DNA of 64,000 nucleotides from Rhynchopus euleeides (lineage: Eukaryota; Euglenozoa; Diplonemea; Diplonemida; Diplonemidae): positions 310,001-374,000 of the forward strand of contig OY723323.1 in assembly GCA_963210315.1 (NCBI GenBank), written 5' to 3'. The notes beneath the pieces are model-generated. The model worked only from the letters and a program-made list of their open reading frames with translations, made no database searches and had not been told where the DNA came from. Numbering within the stretch: position 1 is the first letter of the stretch; every line of letters begins with the position of its first letter. The translations under genes and the position numbers were made by a program. Of the stretch, positions 52,935 to 63,664 are shown piece after piece.

Positions 52935-53310
52935 CACGGTGGCCAGGATTTTGTGGGATATGGAAACGGGATATCCCGGTGGGATATCCCGCGGGGGAGG
53001 TCTCCCTCGCGGGTTTGATATCCCGCCAGGGTGGGGGGTCATCTCCCCCCCGGGAGATGGGGGCATCTCCCGCGGGAGATGTGGGCATCTCCCGGGGGGG
53101 AGATGACTCCATGTCCCACGGGAGATGACCCCATATCCCACGGGAGATGACCCCATATCCCGCGGGAGATGCCCCCATCTCCCGGGGGGGATATGACCCC
53201 CTACCCGGCGGGATATGGTTTTTCCAAAACGCGGGATATGTCACTTTGAGACGTGGGATATCCCACCGGCATATCCCGTTTTCATATCCCACAGAATCCT
53301 GGCCACCGTG
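52935..53310. mobile_element. 376-bp TIR element filled with palindromic minisatellite
   Basis: The left end CACGGTGGCCAGGATT and the right end are inverted over ~55 bp with three mismatches. The 8-mers just outside are CTCCCCCT and CTCCCCCA (7 of 8 identical). The interior is an array of ATATCCCGCGGGAGATG and ATCTCCCGGGGGGGAGAT units, each a small palindrome. The CACGGTGG tip is shared with the element ending 79 bp upstream. Non-coding; the long ORF that starts at 53215 inside it is an upstream extension of the next gene. Confidence 0.7.
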
Positions 53311-53418
53311 CTCCCCCACCCCACCCACCCACCCTCCCCAAAGCATTCAAAGGCACCCCCCTCGGCTATTCTTGTGCCTTGGTGGAGTCGGGGGGGTGTG
53401 AGAGTGGGTGACCTCGCC

Positions 53419-56400
53419 ATGCCTGCAGTCGCAAAAGGCGCTTTCCTCAGGCTGTTTGCTACCCAACGCACACCCACACCCATACCCCTGCAGAGACGGG
53501 CCGCTGTGCCTGCTGCGATGACACAGAAATGGAGATCAGGCGCGGTGTTCGGGCGCGCCTGGCTCTCGCGCCCGAGCCAAACGCGGTACTTCACGCAGGG
53601 GCACAAGCCGAAGGCGAGCGGAGAGGTCCCTGAGATTGTGGACGAGGAGGTGCAGCGGTTCGACCTCTCCATGGAAAGCAGCCTCTTCGATTTGGTCCCG
53701 GCTTTCGACCTGAAGTCGCCGGAGCCCGGGCGGGAGAGCCAGCAGAAGGAGAAGGAGCGCAAGAAGGGGAAGAAGCAGCAGCCGCCGGCAGCTCCGCCGA
53801 CACCGCCGACGCCGCCGCCGCCATCGCCCAGCGCCAACGCCGCGCACACACCCCCCCCGTCGCCAGGCGCCAGAGCCCTGGCGCGGCGCCAAGCGGCGAA
53901 GGCCGGGACGGCAGAAACTGTGCATCACGATGCCGCTGCGGTGCCACCGGCACCCCCGGCACCACCTGGCGCTGATGACGGGCACCACCTGCACCCCCCG
54001 CCGCCACCGCATGCCGGTGACGGGCACCACTTGCACCCGCCTCCACCGCCACATGCCGATGACGGGCACCACCTGCACCCGCCTCCTCCACCGCATACCG
54101 AGGGCGACCACCACCTGCACCCCCCGCCGCCGCCTGCGGCGAAGACAGGCGGTACGGAGGCGGCACCCCCACCGCCCCGACCCCCGCCCCCGCATCCGCC
54201 GTCGCCCCCCACGGCGAAGGCAGCCAAGGGGAAGGGGAAGGGCAAGGGGAAGGGGGAAGCAGCCGCACCGACACCACCCGCGCCGCCGAGCAGTGCTGCG
54301 GCGAAGGCTGGGAAGGCGCAGAAGAACGAGAAGGAGAAGGAGAAGGAGAAGGTGGAGGCTGTTGTGCCGCCCGTGAAGGCGAAGGCGTCGGCCAAAGCGA
54401 AGGCGAAGGCAGGTGCGGAGGTCGAGGCGGAAGAGAAGAAGGCGAAGAAGGCGGTGAAGAAGGGGGCGGCAGCGCCGCCGCCGCCGCCGCCCTCCGGCTC
54501 GCCTGCAAAGGGCGTGCCTGCAGCGGGGGCTGTGGCGCCGCCACCGCCGCCGCCGCCTTCTGCTCCCGAGGCTGCCCCGACGACGGCCGGCGCTCCGCCG
54601 CCACCCCCGCCGCCCGTGGCGGATGCCGTCGCAGCTGCTGTGGGTGGATCGCCACCGCCGCCGCCGCCACCGGCACCTGAGGCTGCGGCAGCTGCACCAG
54701 TGCGTGATGCCCCACCGACACCGACACCTCCGGCTGCTGCAGGTGGTGCGGTGTCGAAGAGCACGCCACCACCACCACCACCGCCTGCTGCCGATGCGGT
54801 TCCACCAGCGACACCGCCACCGCCACCGCCACCGGCACGCAAGGCCGCGGCGGACAGCACCCCGTCACCGCCGCCACCACCACCTGCGCCGGAGGCACCG
54901 CAGGCCGCTGCGAGCAATGTGCTGTCTGGCAGCACACCGCCGCCGCCGCCACCGCCGCCGCTTGCCACACCCGTGGCTGCGCCCAGCGGTGCGGATGGCC
55001 AGGCCCCGCCGCCGCCACCCCCACCGCCTGCGGCGGAGGCCGTCACGCCTGCTGCGGCTGCGGTGCCACCGCCTCCACCGCCCCCACCACCACCACCACC
55101 TGTGCCGGAGGCAGCAACGCAGGGGACGGCTGCTGCGGGTGATGCCCCGCCACCACCACCACCCCCTCCCCCGCCTCTGGGGGAGGCTACCGCATCTGCT
55201 GCGGATGCGGTGCCGCCACCGCCGCCTCCGCCACCGCCACCGGCATCCGGGGCTGCGGCAGCTGCGCTGGCGGACAGCACCCCGGCACCGCCGCCGCCGC
55301 CGCCGCCGATGCCAGAGGCAACGCCACAGGCTGCTGCGGGGGGTGTGGTGTCGGACAGCGCGCCGCCGCCGCCACCGCCACCCCCTCCTTCTGCTGCCGC
55401 CGCAGAGGAGCCGAAGAAGTCCCGCTGGGCCAAGTTTGGGAAGAAGCAGGCGGCAGAGCCGCCTGCGGGAGGGGCACCCGCAGCAGACACCGCAGGGGAT
55501 GCCCCTGCCAGCCAGGAGGCACCTGAGGCTACCGCTGCTGCTGCTGCCGCCGCCTCCACCCCCAGCACTGCCCAGCCGGCAGGGGAGGCGGGGGCTGCGG
55601 AGAAGCCTGCTGCCGATGCTGCCGCTCCCCCCGCCGCTGCTGCAGGGGATTCGGCACCATCCGAGCCTGCGGCGGGTGACGCCCCTCCGGTGGCTGTGTC
55701 TCAGAAGGTGCCGCAGGCAGACGATGTGGCGGAGGCAAAGGCGGCTGCCGACACCCCGGGGAGCAAGAAGGAGGGTGCGGACGAGGTGGGGCGGGAGGAG
55801 CCCCCCGTGGCGCCTGCGGGGGCTGCGGCAGATGCTGCCGCAGGCGCCAAGGCGGGGGGTGAGGGGGATGAGAAGGCGAAGCCGGGTGTGGAGGAGGCTG
55901 CAAAGGAGGGCGGCACCCCCGGCAGCGGCGCGGCTCCCAAGAGCAGTGTCGGGATCCCGGGGAGGCCGGAGGCCCCGCAGAGGCCCCAGGGGGCTGGGGC
56001 GAAGGAGGGGGAGGAGGCGGCAGAGGGGGCGAAGGGGCAGTCGCGTGCGGAGCTGCTCGCGCGCATTGCCGAGCTGGAGGCGGCGCTCAAAGAGGAGCAG
56101 TTTTCGTTCTACGTTGCCCAGGCGATGAGCGTGATTGGCATCGTGGTGATCATAGTGTTGCTTCTGGTATGGCCCTCTCTTAATTAATTCGGCAGAGTCG
56201 GGGTGGGGTGGGGTGGGGTGGTGTGGTGTGGTGTGGGGGGGGGGTGTCTTGCTCGGTCAGAGGATACAAAGGAGATAGGGGGAGGGGGAGGTCGTTCATC
56301 CAGTTCTGCTTGTAGTGTCAGTTCGCGTGCGGAGGGGCTGGAGCGGGGAACAAAGAGACTCCTGCTGTGAGTTGTGCGGTGTTTCCCCTCAGCCCCCCCT

Positions 56401-57329
56401 TCCAACCTTGCGTATTGCAAGTGGTAGTAAAAAGAAAAACACGACAGGTCAGATCGCCCGTCCTTCCTCGACCTCACGACTCCCCCCTACGCACCTACGG
56501 TGCTCAAACAAGTTTGTGGTGGGGTGGGGTGGGGTGGGAAGGTGTGGGGGAGGTCCGAAACCACTCGCTAGTGGGTATTGCACGCCTCTTGTGGCGAATC
56601 AAAAAAAGGGCATTTTTGTTCTGCTGCTTTTTTCCACCCCACCCTCTGAAAACAGTCCCGCCGCAGCCACACCACGAAGCGTCTCGTCGAATCCGCAGAC
56701 ACGATACCCAGCACGGAGACGGATAAGGAGGACAGCGTTGGCGAGGAGGCTGCAGCTGCCACAGCAGTGGTGGAGAGTGGTGATGTGGCCCAAACCCCTG
56801 CCACTGAGGGCGTGCAGGCGCTGCAGGCAGCGGGCGACCCCGAGCTTCAGGTATGTGTTTTGGCAGAACGGGTGGGGGGCGCTGAGGTTGCCTCCATCAG
56901 TCACCAAGAGGGTCAAAACCAAGTTGCCCGTGTGCCCCAAGGCTTGTGGCAATAAATATCACCTCTGAGAGAAGTGTGTGGGCCGCCCTGCTGGGTGTGC
57001 ACACTGTGTGCATGCCCCCCCGCTTTTGCCACACGAAGGATCTATCGCAACAAAAAGAGGGTCAAAACCAAGTTACCCGTGTGCCCCTCCCAGGCTTGTG
57101 GCGATAAATAACACCTCTGAGAGACACCGAGAAAGAGATACGCGCCGTTGTGTCACAGACAGCTGTGCTGTTTCACAAGCCACACACCCTGTTCCTCTTT
57201 TGAGCTTTGCATTGCAACAGACCAACGCACCGCCTGCCAACCCCACCCTACCCCACACAGTTCATGATCCCTGTCGTCTTCGGGTCGATCCCTCTGGTGC
57301 ACATCGCCACGCGCGTGCTGTTCGGCTAG
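53419..57329 (+). CDS. Large proline-rich, C-terminally membrane-anchored protein, three inferred exons
   Basis: Inferred exons: 53419-56166, 56656-56850 and 57261-57329 (TAG). The donors are GTATGG and GTATGT, the acceptors AAACAG and CACACAG, and all joins are in phase 0, giving 1003 aa. If intron 1 is retained the protein stops at 56187 (LLLVWPSLN). I start at MPAVAKGAFLRLFATQRTP because the frame upstream lies in a TIR element. The Arg/Ala/Ser-rich, acid-free N-terminus up to TRYFTQGH looks like a mitochondrial presequence. Then come four HHLHPPPPPH units (about 184-240), a Lys/Ala/Glu-rich stretch (about 270-350), and long PPPPPP/Ala-rich FH1-like runs (about 350-670). A helical ARIAELEAALKEEQ segment precedes the membrane helix (899-916, VAQAMSVIGIVVIIVLLL). 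Exon 2 adds an acidic Ser/Thr loop, and exon 3 a second hydrophobic segment, FMIPVVFGSIPLVHIATRVLFG. A scaffold of the mitochondrial or another membrane is an inference; no family is recognised. Confidence 0.65.
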
Positions 57330-57931
57330 CCTCTCTCTGACCCCTCTGCCCACCATCTGACTGTTGACCACGATACGATACGAGGCCGCCAACCAACCCG
57401 CCTGCCTGCTGCCCTGCTGCATCAAGCGGCCTTGCGCACACACCCCCTTCCCCTCTAGGCAGCGGTTGTGCCCGCCCACCCCTCCGACAGCACACTGCGA
57501 CACCATCAGGCTGCAGTGGACACCGCACCAACTAACAGTGTTGCGGTCGCTCTTCGTGCTGATCCCCCCCCCGCTGCTCTGAGGAGACTCGCATGTGCGT
57601 GACGATTATACGGTAGATAGAGCGAGGGCGGGTGGGGTGGGATGCCGGGTATCACAGCGCCACCCCTCTGGTGGTCGCGGTTTGCTATTTGGATTTTTGG
57701 ACACCGAACGATTCGCCGAGTGTACTCTGGTCCCCGTCATTCGGCACACCGGACACAGCAGAGGGGGCCTCCCTTGCCGCATTCCCCCAACCCACCAACC
57801 CTCCGCCCCCAGTCCTTTTTTTTTGAGCAAACGACAAATCAAGTGCGGGTGTCTGACTTGTTTTGTTGCACGCCACCGAGGCATATCACCATTCATCCCT
57901 TGCAGGACGTGGCTGGGCAGCTAGCTCCACG
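57330..57931. other. Upstream flank of the SRPK-type gene
   Basis: No gene is supported. A TTGCAG at 57900-57905 just upstream of the kinase ATG could be the acceptor of a 5'-UTR intron. C tract at 57566-57573. Confidence 0.35.
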
Positions 57932-60900
57932 ATGGTGTTTCTAGGGAGTCGGTGCCTCTCGCACGGGAGGGACGCGAAGGACGCCAAGGATCTGAGGGAT
58001 GTGAAGGACGCGAAGACCGGCCAGCACCACCACCACCACCACGGCACCACCGCCGAGCGGGGCCGCGCCGACCCCACCCGTCAGCCCGGGTTCCGCCGCA
58101 ACAGCACCATGAAGGGCACCGGCACCTCCGCCGCCGGAAAATCCGACAGCCGCGCCGGGCAGCTCGCGAAACGGAGCGAATCGCCCCGGGGTGACCACCA
58201 CAACCACCACCACCACCGGCATCAGCACGACACCCCACACCCGCCACCACCCGCGCCGCACACGCCAGGCGGAGCCCGCCCGAAGGGAGGTGCCCCTTCC
58301 CCCGGGGCAGGGCTGACCTACAACAGCGAGTTTCTGCAGCACTTCAAATGCCACGCCGCTGCGGCCAGCGCTCCCCATCCCCCACATGCCTCCGCCGCGG
58401 CGACAGCAACAGCCGCGGCTGTCCCGCCGGCGCCTGCGGCGCCGCTGCAGGATGCGACAAACGCAGGGTGCTCCCCATGCACACCGCTGGTCTCCACGGC
58501 ACGCAGCAGGTCTCGGCCCTCGCGGGAGAACGCAGCATCTGGTGGCATCGCCTTCTGCACCCCGGTGCATGACAAGCCGTCGCCCGGCATCACGAGCTCC
58601 TCCGCAAAGCCCGCGAAGCGGACCAAGTCGACGGGGCGGGCCAAGCAGCAGTGCGCTGCCACCCCTCTATCCACACCGGATGCGCTGCGCCGCCGCGACG
58701 CCATCCAGCAGCCCCTCCCCATCCAGCCCCTGCAGTACTCCCCCTGCAGGGGTGACTCAGGCGACGAGGGCGATGCCAACCTCCACACCGGCCTCTCCAG
58801 CGAGGGGCAGATCACGCCTGTGCGCTTCTCGTCGCTCTGCGGCGGTGTGGCGAAGCCGACTCACGCCTCTGCGTCGCCCACGCCTGGGAACCGGAGGATG
58901 AAGTCCTCCCCGCTGACCAGCCTCCTTGCGAGGAAGAGCGGCATCGCTGCTCTGCTGGGGGGTGGCGGCGGCGGCGGCGCCGCGGCAGCCGCGGCAGGGG
59001 GTGCGAGCACCCCTGGCTCCCGCAGCAAGCACACCCCGCCCTCCGCCTCGCTGAAGCCCGGCGCTGCGACATCAGGAGACTGGTCGCTGACGAAGGGCGG
59101 CGGTGGGGTGGCGGGGGCGGCGCAGCAGCAGCAGCAGGCGTCGTTTGACAACCTGGAGGAGAGTGGGTCTGGCGGGGCTGGCGGCGGCGGGAATTTCAAC
59201 GTGGACACGATGCTCCGGGAGATGCTGGGAGACGGCGGCTCCGCCGCCGCAGGTGGCGGGAAGAGGGCGGGGAGCGGTGGCGGGAGGCGGCAGGACCGCG
59301 CCGTGTTCTGCACGCCTGCGACGACATCAGGCGGGGGGGAGGCGCACCACGCCCCCGCCACGCCACCCTCCTCCGCGGCGTGCCCCTCGCAGCAGGCAGG
59401 GTCGCGCCGCGCCGACCGGGGCAGGGCGGGGTTCGAGCGGCCCCAGAAGCCTGCTGCCCACCACCACAGCGGGAGCTCATCTGGCAGCCACCACCACCAC
59501 CACCACCACCAGCAGCCGCAGCAGCAGCAGCAGCAGCCCCCGATCAACCCGATCGTGCCACTCCTGCCACCCGCATGCAAATCGGTGAACCTCAACAGCG
59601 ATCTGAAGCGGAGCGCCGGCGGTGCGGCGGCAGCCCCTGCCCCTGCTGCTGCTGCTGCTGCCGCGCCAGCCCCTGCGACCCCACCCCTGCAGACGCTGAA
59701 GCGCTGCCCCACGGCGCCCCCCCCCGGGGCCGCCAAGATGCGCACCCGAACCTACGACGAGCGCAGGGCTGCGCACGAGCCCCCGGTTGAGGACGCCCCC
59801 CCTGCGCTGCTCGCGAAGAAGGCGCTTTCCTTCTCCTCGCTTGCCAGGGCGCACTCTCTCCGTCCGCAGGGCGGTGGTGGTGGTGGTGGCAGTGGCGGTG
59901 GCGGTGCCTCCACCCCACCCGCTGCAGGCCCCCGCGCGGTGCGGCCCCAACCCCCGGCGTCGGCACCGCCCGCCGCCCGGCTGCCGCCAACCCCGACCAG
60001 CTCCCGGAAGAAGCGCCTGATGTGCCTGCTGGGGAGCCCGGGCCCCGCCTCCGCAGAACCCTCGCCTATGGACAAGCTCCTCGACCTGGAGGGAGGGACG
60101 GCTGCAGCTGCGGCGGCGGCTGCGGTGGGTGCGCCTCCCAAGCAGGGGAGCCGGTCGGCTCTGCTGGGCGAGCCGGTGCAGAAGGCTGCCCCGGCGGCGG
60201 CGCTGGTGCCTCCGTCTGTCAGCAACATCGACTGCCTGTGGTCTGCGCCTGGGTCTGAGGATTCCAACGACTACGGCGTGGGGGGTTACTTCTCCACCAA
60301 GAAGGGGCAGCGGATTGGGCCCAACGGGAGGTACCACGTGGTGAGCAAGCTGGGATGGGGTGGATTCTCCACTGTGTGGCTGTGCTGGGATGAGGCGGGG
60401 TTCAAGGCGATGTCGGGTTCGCTGGAGTCCAGCGGGTCCCTCCCCCCGCACACCGGGGCGACGGATCAGTTTGTCGCGGTGAAGATCTCGAAGTGCGGCA
60501 ACTCCGTCCTGAAGTCGAGCCGCGAGGAGGTGAACATCCTGCAGTACCTTGCTGAGAGGCTCGACACCGACACCGATGGCTGCGGGGCTGTCGGAAAATC
60601 CCGCCTCGTCTCCCTCCTGGACCACTTCGAGCAGCAGGGGAAATTCGGCACGCACATCTGCATGGTGTTCCCCGTGATGGGGCAGAACCTCTTGACACTC
60701 GTGGAGCAGGGTCACCGCCACCAGCAGAGCGTGGGCAATGGGGTGCAGAAGGGGATGCGCACGGAGGACGACCGGCGGTTCATCCGGGATACGGTGCGCA
60801 ACATGCTGGTGGGGATGTCGGTGATGGAGAAGCTCGGCGTGGTGCACACCGACCTGAAGCCCGAGAACATCCTCCTCACAACAGTCTCCCAGAGAGTGCG

Positions 60901-61690
60901 GAAGACCATGCGGAACTTCCAGTCGGAGCTCGCGACGCGGCAGCAGGTCACCCTCCCGCCCTGCCTCCTGGTGCCCACCTCTGCGACGTACGCCGACTCG
61001 GCACAGGCAGGGCCTGCCACCCTCCGACTCGACAACTTCAGCCTCCCGGCTGCCAGCGGTGTGAAGGTGTCCGACTTTGGTCTCGCAATCCCCCTCGACC
61101 CCGAGGCAACCGGTGCGCCGTACAACACACGCTTCGCGCATGCGTTTGAGAAGTTTGGCGTGCAGCAGCGTGGCGTCGCGACGAATGCCAACGGGGTGAC
61201 CATGCAGACACGGGAATACCGTGCGCCGGAGATTCTCTACGGGCATCCCTTCACCTGTGGGACAGACGTGTGGTCAGCAGGATGCATCGCCTATGAGCTG
61301 ATCACCGGCACCTTCCTGATGGACCCGAAGAAGCCGGTGAAATCACAGCCAGGGCCGAAGAGTGAGGACCAGATCAACATCGACCATGTCTCGCTGATGC
61401 ACCAGCTGATCGGGTCCCACGCGGTGCGGCCTGACTCTGGGAGGCATGCCCCGAAGTACTTCAACTCGGATGGGTCTTTCAAGCATCGGTCGCGGATGCA
61501 GAAGCTCTACCCGAAGCGGCGTCTGGAGGACGAGCTCCTCCCCTTCATGGGGTCGCGCAGCGAAGCTGCGGAGGCTGCGTCGTTCATTACATTCTGCCTC
61601 TCCTCGCATGACCCCAAGAAGCGCCCCACCGCGTCCAGGTGTCTCGAGCACAGCTGGATTGCACCCGACGATGCCATGCGGAGGTTGTGA
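57932..61690 (+). CDS. SRPK-type serine/threonine protein kinase with long low-complexity N-terminus
   Basis: 1252 aa in a single exon. The start is the ATG giving MVFLGSRCLSHGRDAKDAKD; the frame extends upstream without a better ATG. Residues 1-800 are disordered, with His runs (HHHHHH near 30-36 and about 515-522), Gln, Ala and Gly runs and many Ser/Pro sites. The kinase domain covers about 798-1248. It has the SRPK-characteristic loop LGWGGFSTVWLCWD (807-820), VAVK with Lys851, the catalytic loop HTDLKPENIL (Asp974, Lys976, Asn979), DFG at 1048-1050, and TREYRAPEILYG, the counterpart of SRPK TRQYRS. The tail reads LSSHDPKKRPTASRCLEHSW. SRPKs phosphorylate Arg-Ser repeats of SR splicing factors and have an inserted spacer between lobes; here the 1000-1046 region (NFQSELATRQQV...) is a short version. 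It probably acts in cytosol and nucleus on splicing proteins. The very long N-terminus is unusual. All catalytic residues are present. Confidence 0.88.
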   Translation: MVFLGSRCLSHGRDAKDAKDLRDVKDAKTGQHHHHHHGTTAERGRADPTRQPGFRRNSTMKGTGTSAAGKSDSRAGQLAKRSESPRGDHHNHHHHRHQHDTPHPPPPAPHTPGGARPKGGAPSPGAGLTYNSEFLQHFKCHAAAASAPHPPHASAAATATAAAVPPAPAAPLQDATNAGCSPCTPLVSTARSRSRPSRENAASGGIAFCTPVHDKPSPGITSSSAKPAKRTKSTGRAKQQCAATPLSTPDALRRRDAIQQPLPIQPLQYSPCRGDSGDEGDANLHTGLSSEGQITPVRFSSLCGGVAKPTHASASPTPGNRRMKSSPLTSLLARKSGIAALLGGGGGGGAAAAAAGGASTPGSRSKHTPPSASLKPGAATSGDWSLTKGGGGVAGAAQQQQQASFDNLEESGSGGAGGGGNFNVDTMLREMLGDGGSAAAGGGKRAGSGGGRRQDRAVFCTPATTSGGGEAHHAPATPPSSAACPSQQAGSRRADRGRAGFERPQKPAAHHHSGSSSGSHHHHHHHQQPQQQQQQPPINPIVPLLPPACKSVNLNSDLKRSAGGAAAAPAPAAAAAAAPAPATPPLQTLKRCPTAPPPGAAKMRTRTYDERRAAHEPPVEDAPPALLAKKALSFSSLARAHSLRPQGGGGGGGSGGGGASTPPAAGPRAVRPQPPASAPPAARLPPTPTSSRKKRLMCLLGSPGPASAEPSPMDKLLDLEGGTAAAAAAAAVGAPPKQGSRSALLGEPVQKAAPAAALVPPSVSNIDCLWSAPGSEDSNDYGVGGYFSTKKGQRIGPNGRYHVVSKLGWGGFSTVWLCWDEAGFKAMSGSLESSGSLPPHTGATDQFVAVKISKCGNSVLKSSREEVNILQYLAERLDTDTDGCGAVGKSRLVSLLDHFEQQGKFGTHICMVFPVMGQNLLTLVEQGHRHQQSVGNGVQKGMRTEDDRRFIRDTVRNMLVGMSVMEKLGVVHTDLKPENILLTTVSQRVRKTMRNFQSELATRQQVTLPPCLLVPTSATYADSAQAGPATLRLDNFSLPAASGVKVSDFGLAIPLDPEATGAPYNTRFAHAFEKFGVQQRGVATNANGVTMQTREYRAPEILYGHPFTCGTDVWSAGCIAYELITGTFLMDPKKPVKSQPGPKSEDQINIDHVSLMHQLIGSHAVRPDSGRHAPKYFNSDGSFKHRSRMQKLYPKRRLEDELLPFMGSRSEAAEAASFITFCLSSHDPKKRPTASRCLEHSWIAPDDAMRRL

Positions 61691-62914
61691 TGAAGGTCAG
61701 GCATGACGGGCTGCAGAGAGGGGGAGAGAAGGGGCGTGGTGTCTTGAGGCAACCCACACACCCCACCCCACCCCCCCCCCCCCCCCTCCTCGCCTTTGAA
61801 AATCTTTCCAACACTGTGTCAAAAAGGGGGGGTGGGGTGGGGGCGTGGTGTGGTTGTGGTTGTGGTGTCTTTCGTTCCCACAGGCGCAAAAAATACCCCC
61901 CCCTTCCCACCCTCACAAAAAGAATGGGCTGCGCATTATTTTTGTACATTTTTCTTCTTCTTCTTCGGGAGAGAAGCTCCCCCCCGCCAAAACCGCAGCC
62001 CTGCTACCTCTCCCCCCAGCCCCCACCCCCTCTTCAAAACTCTTTCCACCTGACGTTTTTTTTTGTTGTAGTGTAGACAAGTCCAGTTCCCCTCGCCCCC
62101 CCCCCCCCTCCTCCCCCCTCCCCCCCCGTGCCAATACCCACGTGGCCCTAACATAACCGTTGTTTTGCACTGTACATCTTGATATCCGTCTTCCCCTACC
62201 TCCCCCTCTCCCCCCACCGCCCCCGCCCCCGCCCCCCCCCTCCCGTTCTCCCCTCCCAGACTCATTCTCCCACCGGGAGCGTCGGCCGCACTCAGCTGCA
62301 CTCAGCGGGAGGGGGGAGTGGAAGGGATCTCGTAGTTTCCGCTGCAATGTGGTTTGCTGCTGCTCTGGTCTCGTGTATAGCGATTGTTTTTTTCTTCTTT
62401 TGGATCCCCAGCCAAACTTCAGCCTTTGGTTAAGGGGGACAATGGCCACTGGATTGCCCGCCCCCCCAAACATGCAGCTGTGTGTGCGGTCTGCGTCTAC
62501 ACTATTCATGTGCGGTGATGTTTTCCCAGTGGAGATATCGCCGCACGTCGCAGCACGCCACCTTATAAGGGGGGTGGGTGGGTGGGGCCCTGTTCGCTTC
62601 GTCTTTTCTTATGCCCGTCGTTAGTTCTTTCCCCCCGGTGCAGGGATGTCTTTAAATCATGGGGTTTTCGGCAGACTTTCAGATTCTCAATCGTAAAAAA
62701 CCCCTGTTTTCCCCCCCCTAAAATGGGGGTGGCACAGCGTCGTTCTACCACACGAGAGGGTCGTTTTTGGCATCAACGGATCAAACTCTCTTCACGGTGA
62801 CCCTACTCAGATTTTTTTGAGTCATTGGGGGCCATTTACTGTGCGTCAAAGTGTCGACGATTGGCCACCTTTTTGGTGCCATGGCTGGTGGGTGGCCATG
62901 GGCACACGCTAGCT
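61691..62914. other. 3' flank of the kinase gene, C-rich, no gene seen
   Basis: Contains C tracts of 8-18 bases (61767-61785, 62096-62108, 62122-62127, 62220-62240), a TTCTTC tract, and short frames on both strands that are translations of these tracts. Confidence 0.4.
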
Positions 62915-63104
62915 GGGGGGTCTGGGGGGCAGAGCCCCCCAGCCGCCGGAGGCCACGGTCGTAAACATCTGTTCATTGTGGGCGTAGCTTCTGTGCGAGT
63001 TGGCTGCGTCCTCCTGAGGCCTGAGGCTACTGGAGTGGTTGGACTCCCTGACCTGATGGGTCTGGGGGGCGGAGCCCCCCAGCTGCCGGAGGCCACGGTA
63101 GTGA
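62915..63104 (-). repeat. Paired GC hairpin modules, inverted, ~142 bp apart
   Basis: Two minus-strand modules (62915-62962 and 63057-63104) with the shared spacer words in reverse (GCGTCCTCCTGAGGCCTGAG, CCTGACCTGATGG). The following 63105-63664 has GTCGAC words, one GGGTTTGCGGGTTTGCG and no gene. Confidence 0.75.
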
Positions 63105-63664
63105 GCATATGTTCCTGCAAAACCATACTCTCTTCGACGTCGACCGTCGAACCAGTGTAGCCGGGTTGACGCTTTGTCGGGGCTTACCAATCGTCGACCC
63201 AGTAAAACTGGTCGACGCGTTTTTATGGGGGGTGGAAACCCGGGTTTGCGGGTTTGCGTGAGTACCCCAAAGCAAGGTGGCACCAGAATGTGCCTTCGAC
63301 TTTTGCCGAGACTCTCATTTGTGAGGCCTTTCCTGTCGTGGGTGGGTTTTTGCTGTTTCAACTGTTGTGAGTTGTGTGTGGGGCTGGTGGATGATGGGGA
63401 AAAGACTGGAAAGTCCTGTCGTGCTGTGGCTGCTTGCTGGGGCTAGCGCTGCAGGTCTCTCATTTTCTTCTTATTCACACCAAGGTAGTTCCCATCCTCA
63501 CAGTTTTTCCTTCTCTGCAGATTTCCCGGGACTGGGACCCCCAAAAAAGGGGGGAAAACCCCCCAAGAAAAAACAGGGGTTTTTTTTTGGGGGTTTTTTT
63601 CCTGGGGCCGAAATCCTCAATCTCAATCATGATTTAAATATATCCCTGCCCCGGTGTCAGGTGT

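Noticed and set aside
52960..53290. Palindromic ATATCCCGCGGGAGATG array as promoter elements of the proline-rich gene
   Set aside because: The array is confined between TIRs of a mobile element, and nothing ties it to transcription.
53215..53418. Start of the proline-rich gene at ATG 53215
   Set aside because: The first 32 codons lie in the 376-bp TIR element. The internal ATG at 53419 gives a coherent targeting-like N-terminus.
53591..55568. Long antisense Gly/Val/Ala-rich frames opposite the proline-rich gene
   Set aside because: They are shadows of proline and alanine codons; the sense strand has a start, membrane helices and in-phase splice sites.
59477..61246. 589-aa antisense frame opposite the kinase
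   Set aside because: It is a mirror of a clear kinase domain in G/C-biased codons, with no domain of its own.
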